DNA of 64,000 nt from Sycobia sp. Sy_11 (lineage: Eukaryota; Arthropoda; Insecta; Hymenoptera; Epichrysomallidae): contig JACCIC010000002.1 of the NCBI GenBank assembly GCA_018907035.1, positions 8,756,501-8,820,500 on the forward strand, read 5' to 3'. Made by a program: the position numbers and the translations under genes. Under the pieces are notes generated by a model. It was not told the DNA's origin and made no database searches. It saw only the letters and a list, made by a program, of their open reading frames with translations. Shown one piece after another: positions 13,550 through 26,309 of the stretch (positions are counted from its first letter, which is position 1; each line of letters opens with the position of its first letter).

Positions 13550-14630
13550 TTGATTAAGCTAGAGCGATACTTAAGATCGAAAAGCGTCAAAATGATCATG
13601 TCTATACTTAAGTCTACAAGATTGAGATTGTTAGTTGAGCTTCAGAGATGGCTAAAAAATCTGACCGCTATCCTAGCGGTCAGAAAGTCTAGGTCAAGAA
13701 TATATGTAGGATGTAGTAGACCCATGTACGTGGCTTAGATTAATACTAACCCAATGTCGGTCAGTGCATCGAACGAAACTTCAATTTCATCTAACCAAAC
13801 TAACGAGGGACTTGGCTGTTTGAAATTCTTTGCCGTGAACTCTTTGATAAATAATTCAATCAGTTTCAGCCGTTTATTTTTATAACCTCTGGAATCGGAA
13901 ATAACAGATTCGAATGATCGGAAGCTTCCGAAAGTGACGAACACGTGATTAATTATGGTGAAACGCGCTTTGCACAAAATAAGTTCGAAAGATTACAGAA
14001 AACCCAGGACGATGGCTTATTTTCATTCTTCACATTTTATGCCACCTTTATCAGAAAGGAGCCAAGATACACCGTCGTAAGCAAGCGTTGCCAAGACCTG
14101 ATTCCGATATCAATATTTTTCGATCTGGACAGCGAGGAAGATACGGTTGGACGATCAGATAGTTAAAAGTCTCCTAGTCACGGCATTGAGGATCGATGGG
14201 ATGCAAAAATGTTAGTTCCGATCGACGACCTGGCAAAGCGAATATAACTCTACCTCTCATAGTGTATTATAGAACTCGATTCAGCCACTGATCCAAGCAT
14301 TGCGAACGTCTCGATTGTAGCGATAGTTCGATTGCAACGGTGGACCATTTCGATAAATTAGAATTTGATAAAGAACAAACCTTCGCCCAAGTAACACTGA
14401 ATCGTTTCAGAAGAAGTGATTATGAAAGAAGTAGAGAATTCCCAATGTCGTCGTTACCACCTAGTTCAGTGTTCTGTTTCTTATACCTACTGTATTTTCT
14501 GCTTTTTCTTGAAAGTTTTTTATTTTTCGCGATCATCCATGTGCATCTCCGTGCGAATCGCAAAAATATTGCCCAACCACTCTCATTCTCGATTCTTTGT
14601 TTAACCGTTCTAAAAAAAAAAAAAAACTAG
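13550..14630. other. Region of several short unassigned open frames
   Basis: Open frames of 60-96 codons occur on both strands (for example 13945-14166 + and 13735-13977 -) in sequence of more balanced composition than its flanks. None shows a recognisable domain, signal peptide or exon structure. It may be a relic of a coding or mobile sequence. Confidence 0.12.
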
Positions 14631-14639
14631 ATACACAAG

Positions 14640-15206
14640 ATCGACAATTTCAACGTTCCGGAGACGTAGGCAACTGTTTTACGCTTTTCCTCCCTGTTCC
14701 AAGATCTTTATATAGTCTTCGTTAAAGAGCCGGCAGTGTCAATCGGAGAAACGCAAAAAAACCCACCGCCTCTAAACTATTATTATATACGGGGGATTCC
14801 ATAAAGTACAGGGGCTTTTTTGCCGTCCCTCCGCCCCTTCGAGAGGCTCCCTCGTTAATTCAGCCCCGGTTCTTTTTGCCCCCATCCCCCCTCCTCCTTT
14901 TTACACCTCGCTCCGCGCGCGGTTCTCGCGCGTCGACGGACGTAAACACGACTATCGGCTCGGAGCATTAATCCCACCCTTCCCCCCTTCCCCCTTCCAT
15001 CATCCTGGGCTCTTCTATCTCTCACGTTCGGTCCGGCGACTTCTAAGCCCTCGACCATTGGCCATAACGCATAAGTGGGCCATAAGAATGTCGCTGTATA
15101 AATTGTTGGTGGTAGCGCGCGCAGAGAGGGGGGGGGGCTTTATATAGGAGGATAGAACGAGTGCCTTGTGTGTATGTGTGTTTAAAATAGTGCTGCATAG
15201 TGCTGC

Positions 15207-15246
<40 letters not shown>

Positions 15247-16600
15247 AGTGCACGAAGGAAAAGGACGTGCTTTATTAAGGAAGAGATCGACTAAAATCTT
15301 ATTTAATGGTTAATATCTTGAGGAAGAGAGACACGAGCATAGGGTTTAATTTGTAAACATTGATTTGCAAACAGCCTCTTTACGACGCGAGTCGCGTAAC
15401 ATTTGTGTATTGGAATAACGGAGAGATCGTCTAGATTATGGGCGATTGGCCATTTATTCACGGATATAAGAAGATTGCAACTCCGTGTGCTCGAGGCACT
15501 TTATTAGTGAAACGGAAAAAGACGGACGAGGCAGGTGACTTATACAAGGCAAAGATACGCGTGCGCACACATGTACACAGACACACACACAATTCAGTTC
15601 TTTCAAACAACGATTATTCCGTTGGCGTCTCGAAAATTTAATGCGGTTACAAAAATCAAATAAACTTTGAGCGATTTATAATTGAGTCGATCAATTTTTA
15701 AAAATCCGTGGCACGTTAAAATTAACAATGAAATAGTTTAAAATATAATGCGGCATTTGGAAGACTTCGATATTTTGAAACAAAAAGTTTAACAATGAAA
15801 ACAAAAGGAATAGGGATATATTGAGATACGAGAAGAACCATAAGGTATCGATAGATTTGAATTTTCACGACATACGTAAGCCCATATTTTTTATGAAGAT
15901 CTCACGATTTCTGTCTATAATGTTCTAAAGAATTGGACGAGGGCTTCAAGAGTAAAATGTAATTAAAAAGAAGAAAAAGGAACTTTCCTTTTTAAATGGT
16001 AATTATTCAAAGATAAATAATAAACAAAAGTCCCCTCCCCCAACACCGACATTGGCACTACAAGCGCGGTTTTTTTACTCCTCCATATAGGCGATGTAAG
16101 AGGTTTCATTTCGAAAATCAACTATTAATTAATTAAAATTAAATTATAATGGTAAATTTAAAAACTATCACACAATCATTTAAAGAAACAAATTAAGATA
16201 ATTTGTTAATATAAAGCTAAGATAAATCCAAAATCTCGTGAAATGCAAACGTATTAATATTAACAACACTTTTATTGTCATTTAAACGTTGTGAAAAGAA
16301 AAACAATATTTTTGCACTTATTATATAATCTACCAAAGAAAGTAAGGAACAAGAAATTCAAAGAAATTTGATAATATAATGGTAAAATAAATTCACAATC
16401 TAACGAAAAAGAAGAATATTATTGAGCTAAATGACGAGATCAGTTGAATTTACGAAAGTCAATAATTTTATCGACACCTATGATTCATGATTTTTAACTA
16501 TATTTACCTATTATGTTTATTTCTCGATATTTATTTCGATAAATCGACAATATGGAAATCTAATCTGTCACTACTTATTGATAAATCAAAAGGTTCCTTT
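14640..16600. other. CpG-dense block and AT-rich flank without genes
   Basis: GC-rich sequence at about 14690-15170 includes pyrimidine-rich runs and a G-run near 15130, then a (GA)n tract at 15210-15242. From 15,650 to 16,600 the sequence is AT-rich with nothing recognised. Confidence 0.4.
15210..15242. repeat. (GA)n microsatellite
   Basis: Uninterrupted AG run. Confidence 0.95.
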
Positions 16601-16893
16601 TGATATTTCAGCAATGCGTGCAACTATTATTATAATGACCTTTCAAGATACTCAGATAAATAGATTTCGATGGAACAGCTGTAAGTCAAGGATCGATAAG
16701 CGAGCCGATCGTCCAAGCGATGGACGAGGAAAATTATTGCTCGCATCGAATCCGACGTGCAGTCCGAGATTTCGAAAAAGGCCAATCGATTTTCCAGCCG
16801 AACGCGCGGCGGGCGGTCAACACCTTATAGAGCTTACAGGCGCGTAGTTAGCCGGTTAAAGCGCGATGAGCGAAGGATACGCGTTGTTTCACA

Positions 16894-16897
<4 letters not shown>

Positions 16898-16926
<29 letters not shown>
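16898..16926. repeat. (GA)n microsatellite
   Basis: AG run about 95 bp upstream of the candidate TATA box. In insect promoters GA tracts can bind GAGA-type factors, but no such role is shown here. Confidence 0.95.
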
Positions 16927-16930
<4 letters not shown>

Positions 16931-17019
16931 CCCTCTTCCATTGATCTCCAGCCGAGCAGTGATTGCTTAGCTGTTTCAGACTCCCAGCCCTTACCGGACC
17001 TTAAAATCCGTAGGCAGAG

Positions 17020-17027
17020 TATATAAA
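17020..17027 (+). promoter_or_regulatory. Candidate TATA box of an unassigned promoter
   Basis: TATATAAA sits in a locally GC-rich block (16,650-17,200). About 30 bp downstream is CGTTAAGTACAG, a plausible initiation region, followed by the ATG at 17080. Isolated TATA strings are common in this AT-rich window. The GC-rich setting and the spacing make this one stand out. Confidence 0.35.
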
Positions 17028-17079
17028 TGGCGCACTTTTTAGCGTCGTTAAGTACAGCACTGTGGGGAAAGTGATAGAA

Positions 17080-17193
17080 ATGGGACGTATTTCGTTTTCT
17101 ACCTCGCTCTCTCTCTCTCTTTCCTTGTTTCTCTACATCGTATCATACGGAAACTGTACTTCACTTTTTAACGCGGCAGGCTGCCTCCCTTGA
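17080..17193 (+). CDS. Possible small secreted peptide ORF (37 codons)
   Basis: ATG at 17080 opens a 37-residue frame ending in TGA at 17191-17193. It begins MGR and continues with a Ser/Leu-rich hydrophobic run partly encoded by a (CT)n tract, then IVSYG, NCTSLF and AAGC. This has the shape of a signal peptide followed by a very short mature segment with two cysteines and an NCT sequon. It lies about 55 bp after the candidate TATA box. Because a (CT)n repeat readily encodes Ser-Leu runs, chance is a serious alternative. It could also be the first exon of a spliced gene. Confidence 0.22.
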   Translation: MGRISFSTSLSLSLSLFLYIVSYGNCTSLFNAAGCLP

Positions 17194-17199
17194 CGATGG

Positions 17200-19500
17200 T
17201 ATCATAAGATCGGCGCGTTGCCAACGGGGCTAAAATTAAAGAAAATATGAATCAAAATATTTCGACATTTTGGTATGGGCACGGAAATTGAGAGTTAAGT
17301 TTTGAATTGATGCTGTATAGTATATGGATAAGCGTGAAATTCGAGTCTTACAACCCCGTAGGGTGAGGTGATATTTTTAAACGGTGTATTAAGAAAGAGT
17401 CACGTTACTTGCGATATCCTTACGTTCTTTGGCACAGTAAAGAGATTGTTATTGTTTTTATAATTGAATTTAGATAATAATTTAATGTATTTACGTACTA
17501 TTTTTACACGGGGTTCACGCAAGCTTGCATGATAGTCCTGTTGTATAATCAGCTATGTTTTTGCGGATCTATGTAAAATATGATTAGAGTCATACTTTTA
17601 AATAAAATTAACAATTGACGCTACACTCAGGCTTTTGAATTATCTTTTTTATTCATTGACTTTTTTTTATCTTATGGAACGTCGCTCTATCGATTCTTTC
17701 AATAATACTTTTTACAATAATTATATTCGCCTATAATTATTTTTAGATCTACCAGCGTACGAAACTATAGTTTTCGAATCACGAAAATATTTTAACAGAA
17801 AATTGATCCAGGAAACTTATAGAAAATATTTTGATTTTATTCGCGACTAGATTTATTTTTTAATACTTCTCATTAGAAAATTATTGGCGAGCTTTCAGCG
17901 AACGCTGTTTCATCAGTTGAAATCATATAAAATACTGAATATTAATCGCGGCGTCAGGAATCTCGCATTAATCGTTCCCTATCCCTTGTGACCAGAGTCA
18001 TTTGAAATTGCCAAGGAGGAGAGAAAATAATATTTGTATTCTAGAAATTTCTGGACCAAATGGGGCATTGGAGAGGATGGCTGGACAGTTGCTTAGGTAT
18101 ACTAGGAAAGATTCTGCGATCCACAACCAAATTCAGGACTAAAGCACATGGCTCTCCTTGTAATTTTCCAAAAAAAATAAAATATAAATAAAAAATCTGC
18201 ACATTATTTTAGATTTAAGTTTAATTTAATGCTTATTATACAAAATTCTTAACCGTTGATAGTTAATCGGCTCCATAGACTTTGGGATATGTTATCTTGA
18301 GTAGATACGTTTCAGAATGCGCTGATAAAGTTTAACACAAATCTACTGAATATTATTGATTTTCACCATTTAAAATTCTAGATTCTTAATGTTAAAAATT
18401 TATGTTTAATTGTTACATATCGTCCTAATACTATTAGGGGCAAATAATATTGTATAATTATTATAGTGGCCGTATTTAATTATTTATATATGATATATGT
18501 TTATAGAGGATTTATCAATCCATTTATTATGTTAAGAAATGAATAAATGAGAAAATATAAAACGTTGTGAGTTATTTGATTAATTTAACAAAGTCTAGTT
18601 TACAATCTAATGTATTTTTGTGTTAATAACGGCTTCGCTGAAAAGAACGAGTTATAGATGTACATTTGAAACGGGACCATTCATTTTATCACGAATGCCA
18701 AAAGATATTCAGCAAACACACCTTGGCAATTTTAAGAAACGCAATCTGCAGTCTGATCTATTAAGGATAAAATTTCAACATTTTTCTCTCTCGATTGTTT
18801 CAAAACGGCTGAATTCTTTTCACGATCTATAAGACATATATTTATATTCCGTACAAAAATAAATTGCTCGGTTCAACGAAACGTGTGGTACTAATTAATA
18901 AACGTCTTTCAGGTATCCGTTATCTTGTATGTAAAAATAGAGAATAGGAAGTTCGTTTCTTTAAGGAATGCTAACTTCCTCCCGAGCACATCTGCTTATT
19001 AGCCTCGAACAAATATTTTTTTTAAACAGTATATTTTTCAAAACAATATTGAGATTTAATACTCCAATGTATATAATAATAATAATTTTACGGTACATTA
19101 GTTATCGAAATTTAAGTAGTTCAAAATTTCGGCTCTAATTTTCCATTCAATAGAAACCATTTCACATAAATAATTCGAACTTTAACTAAAATCAACCAAG
19201 AACGAGCTTAATATAAAATATATTTAAATCCATGAAAGTGGTTACTTGGTTGGAAAGTACTTAAGAGTACAGATCATCTTTAAATTACAAAAAGAAAAAA
19301 CAAAAAAACAAGAAAAGAATTTGGAATCTGTTATAAATATAAGACATAAAATTTATCTTTTCTATAGTAAGTAGGCAGTATTATCCATAATTTGAGGGAT
19401 TAATGACCTATTTAAATCCGCATAACTTGAAGCTGTCAGAGGGAGTAGCTGCAAAGTCGAAATTCACTGCCCATAGGGTTCCCATGAAACCGATGGACGA
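17200..19500. other. AT-rich stretch without genes
   Basis: No domain-bearing frame, RNA gene or clear repeat was recognised between the candidate promoter at 17.0 kb and the MITE-like element at 19.5 kb. Confidence 0.5.
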
Positions 19501-19519
19501 AATGAGTTTAAAGTATTAT

Positions 19520-19735
19520 TAGATACATTTTTTATGGCACGAACAGAGAAAATTTAATTGAAAGATTAATAGAAAAAATAAATTAAAATCTAAAGTGTGA
19601 AAATTCATCAATAATTCACTAAGCAAACGGTAATATGTTTATAAAATTTTTTCTATTATTTTTTTTTTCCTATTTTCTATTTGCTAACTACAATTAAATT
19701 CTCTCTGTTCGTATCCAAATAAATATATTAGTCAG
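19520..19735. mobile_element. Second MITE-like inverted-repeat element
   Basis: ACGAACAGAGAAAATTTAAT (from 19539) is mirrored by ATTAAATTCTCTCTGTTCGT (to 19712), a near-perfect inverted pair. Weaker similarity extends outwards for some 20 bp on both sides and inwards to about 19580 and 19671. The interior is AT-rich and non-coding. It differs in sequence from the element at 42.7 kb. Confidence 0.5.
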
Positions 19736-20279
19736 CAGTATCCTCAGTTTGGAGCTCATTTAATCTATCGGTTTCCTTGGAATCCTAAAAAACTCTCAAA
19801 TTACAGGCTAATTATTGTAAAAAAGATCAAATTTATATATGTTATTTATAACATATTTCAAAAGCTCCTTTTTCATGTTGTCACTGCGAGGTAATGAATC
19901 CCCTTAAAGAAAGTTTGGTTTCAATTTGAATAAGCATTATATATTATCTATAGAAGTATCATCGTGCAACCAAACACCAAACACCAACAGCCAATAACTT
20001 ATCTATTTGATTTTTAAACATTCGAACGAAAGGATGGAAAATCGAGTACAAAATTCTATCAAATTGATTTGCAAAATTAAATGATCACTATGCACGTATA
20101 TATATATATATATGTAGGATTCCATTCAAATCGCACGCTGACGTTTTTACATTGCGTATGGGCATGTAAATCATTCGAAACGACATCACGTGCAACGGTA
20201 TAGAAAACCAATATATAAATTTGCGGTAATGTAACACCCCCTGTCCCAGCACCACCAATAAAACCTATTTATCAAAGGT

Positions 20280-20416
20280 GTATTTATTTATACACACACA
20301 CACACACACACACACATATCTAACTCGGATGAAGTTTTCAAAACGCGGGTAAGTATATCTCCCTCGACAATTTAAAGCCTATCCATTCATAAGCCACACC
20401 GAGCTGCATTAAACAC

Positions 20417-20481
<65 letters not shown>

Positions 20482-20769
20482 GGCGAGATGATCTTTCGCA
20501 TAAGAAGCGCGTGCACGCTCACTGTTAATCGACGCGCGCATCAATAATATATAACTTCGAGATTCTGGCGCGGCGTTTAAAACATTTTCCGCAAGCGCAC
20601 AATAAGTGCATTCATCGCGAATTATTTGTGTGTATATATATATAGTGGAGGATGCGCGCGGGCCTATATAAGCCATACTCAACGAAGGTAATTTATAGCG
20701 CGATCATCGCGACTGTACGCGAGTGATTTATGGGAAAATGCTAATTCTCGACGATACTACCTCCCCCTT

Positions 20770-20817
<48 letters not shown>

Positions 20818-20974
20818 ATTCTCTTTCTCTCTTGATCTTGCTACGCTTCGATGTAACTATATAGATATAATGCATAAGCCTCAAAAATTCTCGTGTCACC
20901 GCCGAGCCGCCAATGGTAATTGATAAGTCATGAAAGTTAGCCTCCTTCGTGGTCTTTTTTTGAAAGAAAAGCGA

Positions 20975-21032
<58 letters not shown>

Positions 21033-21205
21033 TTTATCCCTCGGAGCGCATAAAGTGACAATGAAACGAACGCAATTGTTACCTATTTATCGTCTCGTTG
21101 TTAGATACAATTTTCCCATTATTTGATTTATAACCACAGCGATAATCGTTACGCCAATTTTTATATAATTATAGCGTCTTCATACCTATTTATCATTTTT
21201 ATGAG

Positions 21206-21257
<52 letters not shown>

Positions 21258-22498
21258 TTAATCTTTGCCATATAAAAAAGCACTCCTTTATATGTATATG
21301 CAAACACACCTTTGTACGGTCAAGGTCGTATAATTATTGTAAATGTAGTTAAAAAGTTGATTGCATCAGGAGCTAAACAATTATTGGGATATTTTGAAAT
21401 GGGCGGCTTTGTTTCTTATAAAAATGATAAATAATAACTCTACAGTCGATGAACAAAGGTTGACGGCGTTTTATTTACGCATGATTTTTTTTTTTTAATA
21501 CATATATTTAATATTTATTGCATACACGTATTATGAAAATTGTTAAATATTATTTTATCATATTTGCGTTTATTTTGTTCAATGACTGTCAGAATGACAT
21601 TTTAATTGACTAATGAAGGTACACTGGAATAAAAATTATAGAATAATCAAATGAGTCTGAAATTTATAACTGTTGCATCAAAAGGAGGAACGACTTTCTT
21701 AAGATTAGTTATGACAACCAGTGACTTCGATGCATATCCATCCGTACAGGCAAGGCCGGCTTAAACGTAATACGTTTTTCTTCAGACACTGCTTAACATT
21801 ATTAATAAAATTATTCGCTCTGTCCGTGAGTAAAATCAAATTTCACGCTTGCCGATGTACAGTACGTTCAAAATTGTTTTTTAATTTTCATGTCTACATA
21901 TACGTCGAAATGTCCTTATCTTATTATTGGACCTGAAAAGTGAAAGGAAATTAAAATTCCATCATGATTATTCATAATTATTATCTTGTGTTTGCAATTA
22001 TTATATAAATTTTATTTTATAAATTTTATACACAATGTCATAATCAAAAGCTGTCATAATAATAATTACTGTAACACTTTTCTTGTACTATATTTAAACA
22101 ATATTTTTGTAATATAAAAAATGTTTGTCAATATATATAATAATAATAATAATACTGTCATAAATTTATTTTATATATATAATAATTCAACATATTAAAC
22201 GAATATTTAATTTCAATCTTATAATAACTATATGCAATTATTCCAATAATTACAGGGCGGCGCGTTAAAAAAACGAAAAAAAAACAAATTAAGGGCCGAT
22301 ATCACGAGCGAATCTTAATAATACTTTAGCGCATCCTCTCCCGCTCGCATTTCCATCGAAACCTCGTCCTTCCTCCCACACCCTATAGCTATATATACAA
22401 AAAATACTGGCTCTAATCGGCGAGGTAACGTCCGTGCATACGAGACGTTAATTAAAACGACTATCCTGTTTGTTGTATATCACGAGGCTGCTACACAG

Positions 22499-22556
<58 letters not shown>

Positions 22557-22723
22557 AAGTTTACAGCAGCGGTACACGCATACCTGTATACGCGTGGGTG
22601 TATATATGGTACATATATCTATAGACGCATAGGCGACGGACTCTAGCCCGCCCCGTGGCATTCTATATATTATACGGGACGAATTACGCGCGCGCGTGAG
22701 AGAGTCGTCCCCGCGGCCGTTGC

Positions 22724-22786
<63 letters not shown>

Positions 22787-22872
22787 GCGCGCGCACCGAA
22801 ACGCGCGCGGCGCGGAAGCTGGACCGTTAAATCGTATTTATTAAAGCGTTAATTAAGTCAGATCCGCGAGGC

Positions 22873-22930
<58 letters not shown>

Positions 22931-23250
22931 GTATATATAGAAGACGCAGGTATATAATATACGTGGCCGTGCGAGCCTGCGCGCCAAGCACCTGATAGGC
23001 TCTTTATAAGCTCGTTTCCTGCCCACACGTCGGCTACATTATATTGTATAACTTCGAGACAGAGAGGAAGCCGAGAGAGAGACAGAGAGAGAGAGAGAGA
23101 GGGCGAGACTGATATGCAGCGCGCTGATAACGGTCGCGTCAAGTCGGCAGGGCCAGGGGGGGGGTGGGGTTGGAGCGAATCGAGCGCCTCTCTCGATCCG
23201 TGAGGCCGTGAGCATTATTATCTCGCCGCATTTTCTGGGAGTTTTCGGGA
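20280..23250. repeat. Microsatellite-dense 3-kb region
   Basis: Long simple repeats lie close together: (AC)n 20292-20318, (TA)n 20423-20469, (CT)n 20772-20814, (AAT)n 20975-21031, (TA)n 21208-21253, 22502-22552, 22729-22784 and 22874-22926, a GA-rich tract 23078-23101 and a G-rich run near 23146-23172. The last kilobase is GC-rich between the repeats. No gene was recognised. Confidence 0.8.
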
Positions 23251-23259
23251 TGAAAACGA

Positions 23260-25880
23260 GAGCCGACGAAGTAGTTACTTTTTCATTACACGCAATGTCT
23301 ATGAAACGCTAATCAATACGCGTTCTATCCCTGCGTTGCCGCGAAATAACATTTTTCAGTCTCGGCGATTAGTAACGTGTTCGACTTTTTACAAGGGCCC
23401 GGGATAGCTAATTGACGAAATTATCTCAATTTTCCGGAATGACCCTATATATTACATATGTAAGATCGATGAAATTCTTCGCTTATTGAACAGTTGAACG
23501 TTACAACTCGTGCACGATCGATTATTCGGAAATTTGACGGGATCTTATACTATGTATAGAGCTTACTTCTCAAATCTGGCGATTCCATCGGTATCATGAG
23601 AATAAAGTAATTGGTAGCCGCGAGCCGCGTTTTAAGATCGGATTTCGATAAGATCAGCCAAAATCCCGCTATTTAGCTTCAATTAAACTTTTCCCTCCCG
23701 CGAAGTTGCGTTTATCGATAAATCACTGCGTCCCAGCGCATCGATCTTTCTCTTTCCCACTATATCGAGAACTAGTCAAGAACTCCGATTCGCATGTATA
23801 TGTCTACCTATAAAACTTTTGTCTTTTTTATTCACGCCATTTTTCTGCGCACGCGGTTTTCTTCAACCATTATTGTGGATACACGATGCTTATCTTCGTC
23901 TCCATCTGCTCATTTTGCGAAAAATCGCTCAATCGAGTCAGAAAGACGTGGCTCTGAAAAATGAAAAATAGACACATACTTGCCAGCCACCGCTAATTGG
24001 GAACTTCTCGGGTATAGATTCAGAATTTGAATGAGAGCGTGGCTTTGTAATAGTATAACAATGCGTGTTGACAAGCCAACAGTTTTAAAAATGTTTATAT
24101 GTTTCTGTTAAAGAAACTATTGATTATAAATAAATTTATGTGATTACATTGACAACCATTCTGATACGAACTGGTACGATCAGCTTTTCAGCTATTTGTT
24201 GCAAATAACCATTCTAACGTCTTAGACAAGTCGAATAACGTCATTTCATTTCGAAAAGCAATGAAAACTAATTCTAGAATTATCGAATGTTTTACCATCA
24301 TAACGCATTAATGCGCAGTAGTCCTTCTAACTAAAATATAGTAATTTAAATATAATTATAAAAAAATTTTAATTATTAATCTTTACTGTTTGACATTGAT
24401 CATTGAGGATGTTTAATTTAATTTGATATTGAAAATAAATTTATCTCGATATCTACCCACTCATTTTGGCGCTGACTGCACTTTTTTTGCTTGTTATTTT
24501 AAATACTCAGTTCGATTTTTATATACGTATGAATATTTTATGAAGTAAACATTATTACTTGCATTACATCAACTGAAATAGGAAAAGTAATTATTTTCGA
24601 ACAGACAAATTATTGATCATTATATAAGACTGTATTTTACCATAAAATAGATACATGAATCTATACCACAGTCTATTAGGTATTCAAAATAATCGCACGA
24701 CATCTTATGGCGACAATTTAAATTATGTATGAAGTAATCAGCAGCATAAAAATGGTCATCGCAATGCTGTGGATATATGATTATAAAAAGAGTCCTATAT
24801 AAATTTGCAAATTTTGATCATAATGCAACATGTACACAATAAAGTGTCATTATAGTAAGTGATTGCAGAGAAACTAAAAAGAAATTATTTGTCAGATTCC
24901 TTTGATATTCGAAATTAAAAGAATACTTTTGAAACTTTGTTGCAGAATATGTTTGGCAAATATCTATACTTCTTGTGGTATTAGGTTTATATTATTGTTT
25001 TCTTAATGTTAATCCATTACATCAGTGATGCATTGCAACTGGACAGTCCTAGTGCTGAATCACGACCTGATCATATAGTGAATATCTTTATACACACTGG
25101 ATTATTACAATAAATAATTATTAAATGGTTTTTAAAAAATCATTTCAGTTTCTATAAATTTTAGTTGGTCGGAGTTACCATCAGATTAAAGTTATGATTA
25201 TTGTCAGCAAAATTGGCGAAGCTCTAGATAAACCATCTGTAGAGCAGTTTTTTACCCAGTCATATTACACATGAGATAGCCATAGTATAGATGAGCCAGG
25301 CCCCTGCTTGATATCCCAATAAGAAATCTGCTGGTTAGAATGCGAAAAAAAAACAGAAACCACTTGACATCATTCACCAGTTTCTGTCTTAGCTGTTTTC
25401 TTTTTCTGCCAATTATTATTCTATGAGTAACTTCAGTGAGAAAAGAGTACGTCAAATGTTCCAATAAATCGAACCATTGCCCATGTTGTGTTATTTATCT
25501 TTTAAGTAATTTGATGTAATTAATAGTTCTCCAATTATTCAGGGCGTTTTTACAATCACTTTGGTAATTTAAATTGTTTGTAAAAATTTTATTATGTCCA
25601 GATTTTGATAAAGGTTCGTTGACAAAAAGACAGCAATTCATTGTTTTGACTGTGAAATCTTGTGCCAGAAGATTATTTCATCTAGGAGTACAATTGCAAT
25701 CGAGGATAGAAATTACTTTTCAATGCACCGATTAAGATTCTGCATTTACCCACAATATCTGATAAATGCAACTGAGAACTTTTCAGCTTCAATAGTATAA
25801 TATAATCAAATCCTAATATAATCAAGATTTTCTTGAAAAAGCAACTTGACCTTTTCGTTGGAAAGGATCTCTCATCGACC
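23260..25880. other. AT-rich stretch without genes
   Basis: There are only short frames without signatures (for example 25252-25464 -). I see no repeat or RNA gene. Confidence 0.5.
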
Positions 25881-25891
25881 TTCTCCTCATT

Positions 25892-26119
25892 ATGCCTCTG
25901 GCGAGACGGATCCTAAAGTTAATCTTCCATCCTCTTCTTTTCCTTCAAGAAAACAGCATTGAAAACGGAGGCTCGACGCCTCGTTTGGATAAAATCAGAA
26001 AGCCAATTTTATCGAGAATTCGAAACGTCACGGGTGCCCCCCGGGGCTCTATAGGGACGGAAGAAGACGAAGAAGAAAAAGATGAAGAGTACCGCGATAT
26101 TGTGCGAATGAGCGTATGA
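25892..26119 (+). other. Unassigned 75-codon open frame with acidic tail
   Basis: It begins MPLARRILKLIF, a hydrophobic-basic start, and ends with an acidic run (EEDEEEKDEE) encoded by a GAA/GAC-rich tract before TGA. The acidic run may simply reflect a purine repeat. There is no family match. Confidence 0.15.
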
Positions 26120-26265
26120 TGGGCGCGAATCGCATTATTCTTTGCGCGTTGTCTGGAATCAATTAAAGTCAGCGCGATAATTAATCTTGGATATTCGCCG
26201 AATACATCGACAAAATGCGAATGCTGCCATAAAAATTCGAAGGTCAGGAGATTTATTTGAATATT

Positions 26266-26271
<6 letters not shown>

Positions 26272-26308
<37 letters not shown>
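26272..26308. repeat. (GT)n microsatellite
   Basis: Uninterrupted TG run. Confidence 0.95.
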
Positions 26309-26309
26309 C

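Noticed and set aside
20768..21061. Poly-Ile and Arg-Glu frame
   Set aside because: It is a translation of (AAT)n and (CT)n repeats.
22500..22796. Tyr-Ile repeat frame
   Set aside because: It is a translation of (TA)n microsatellites.
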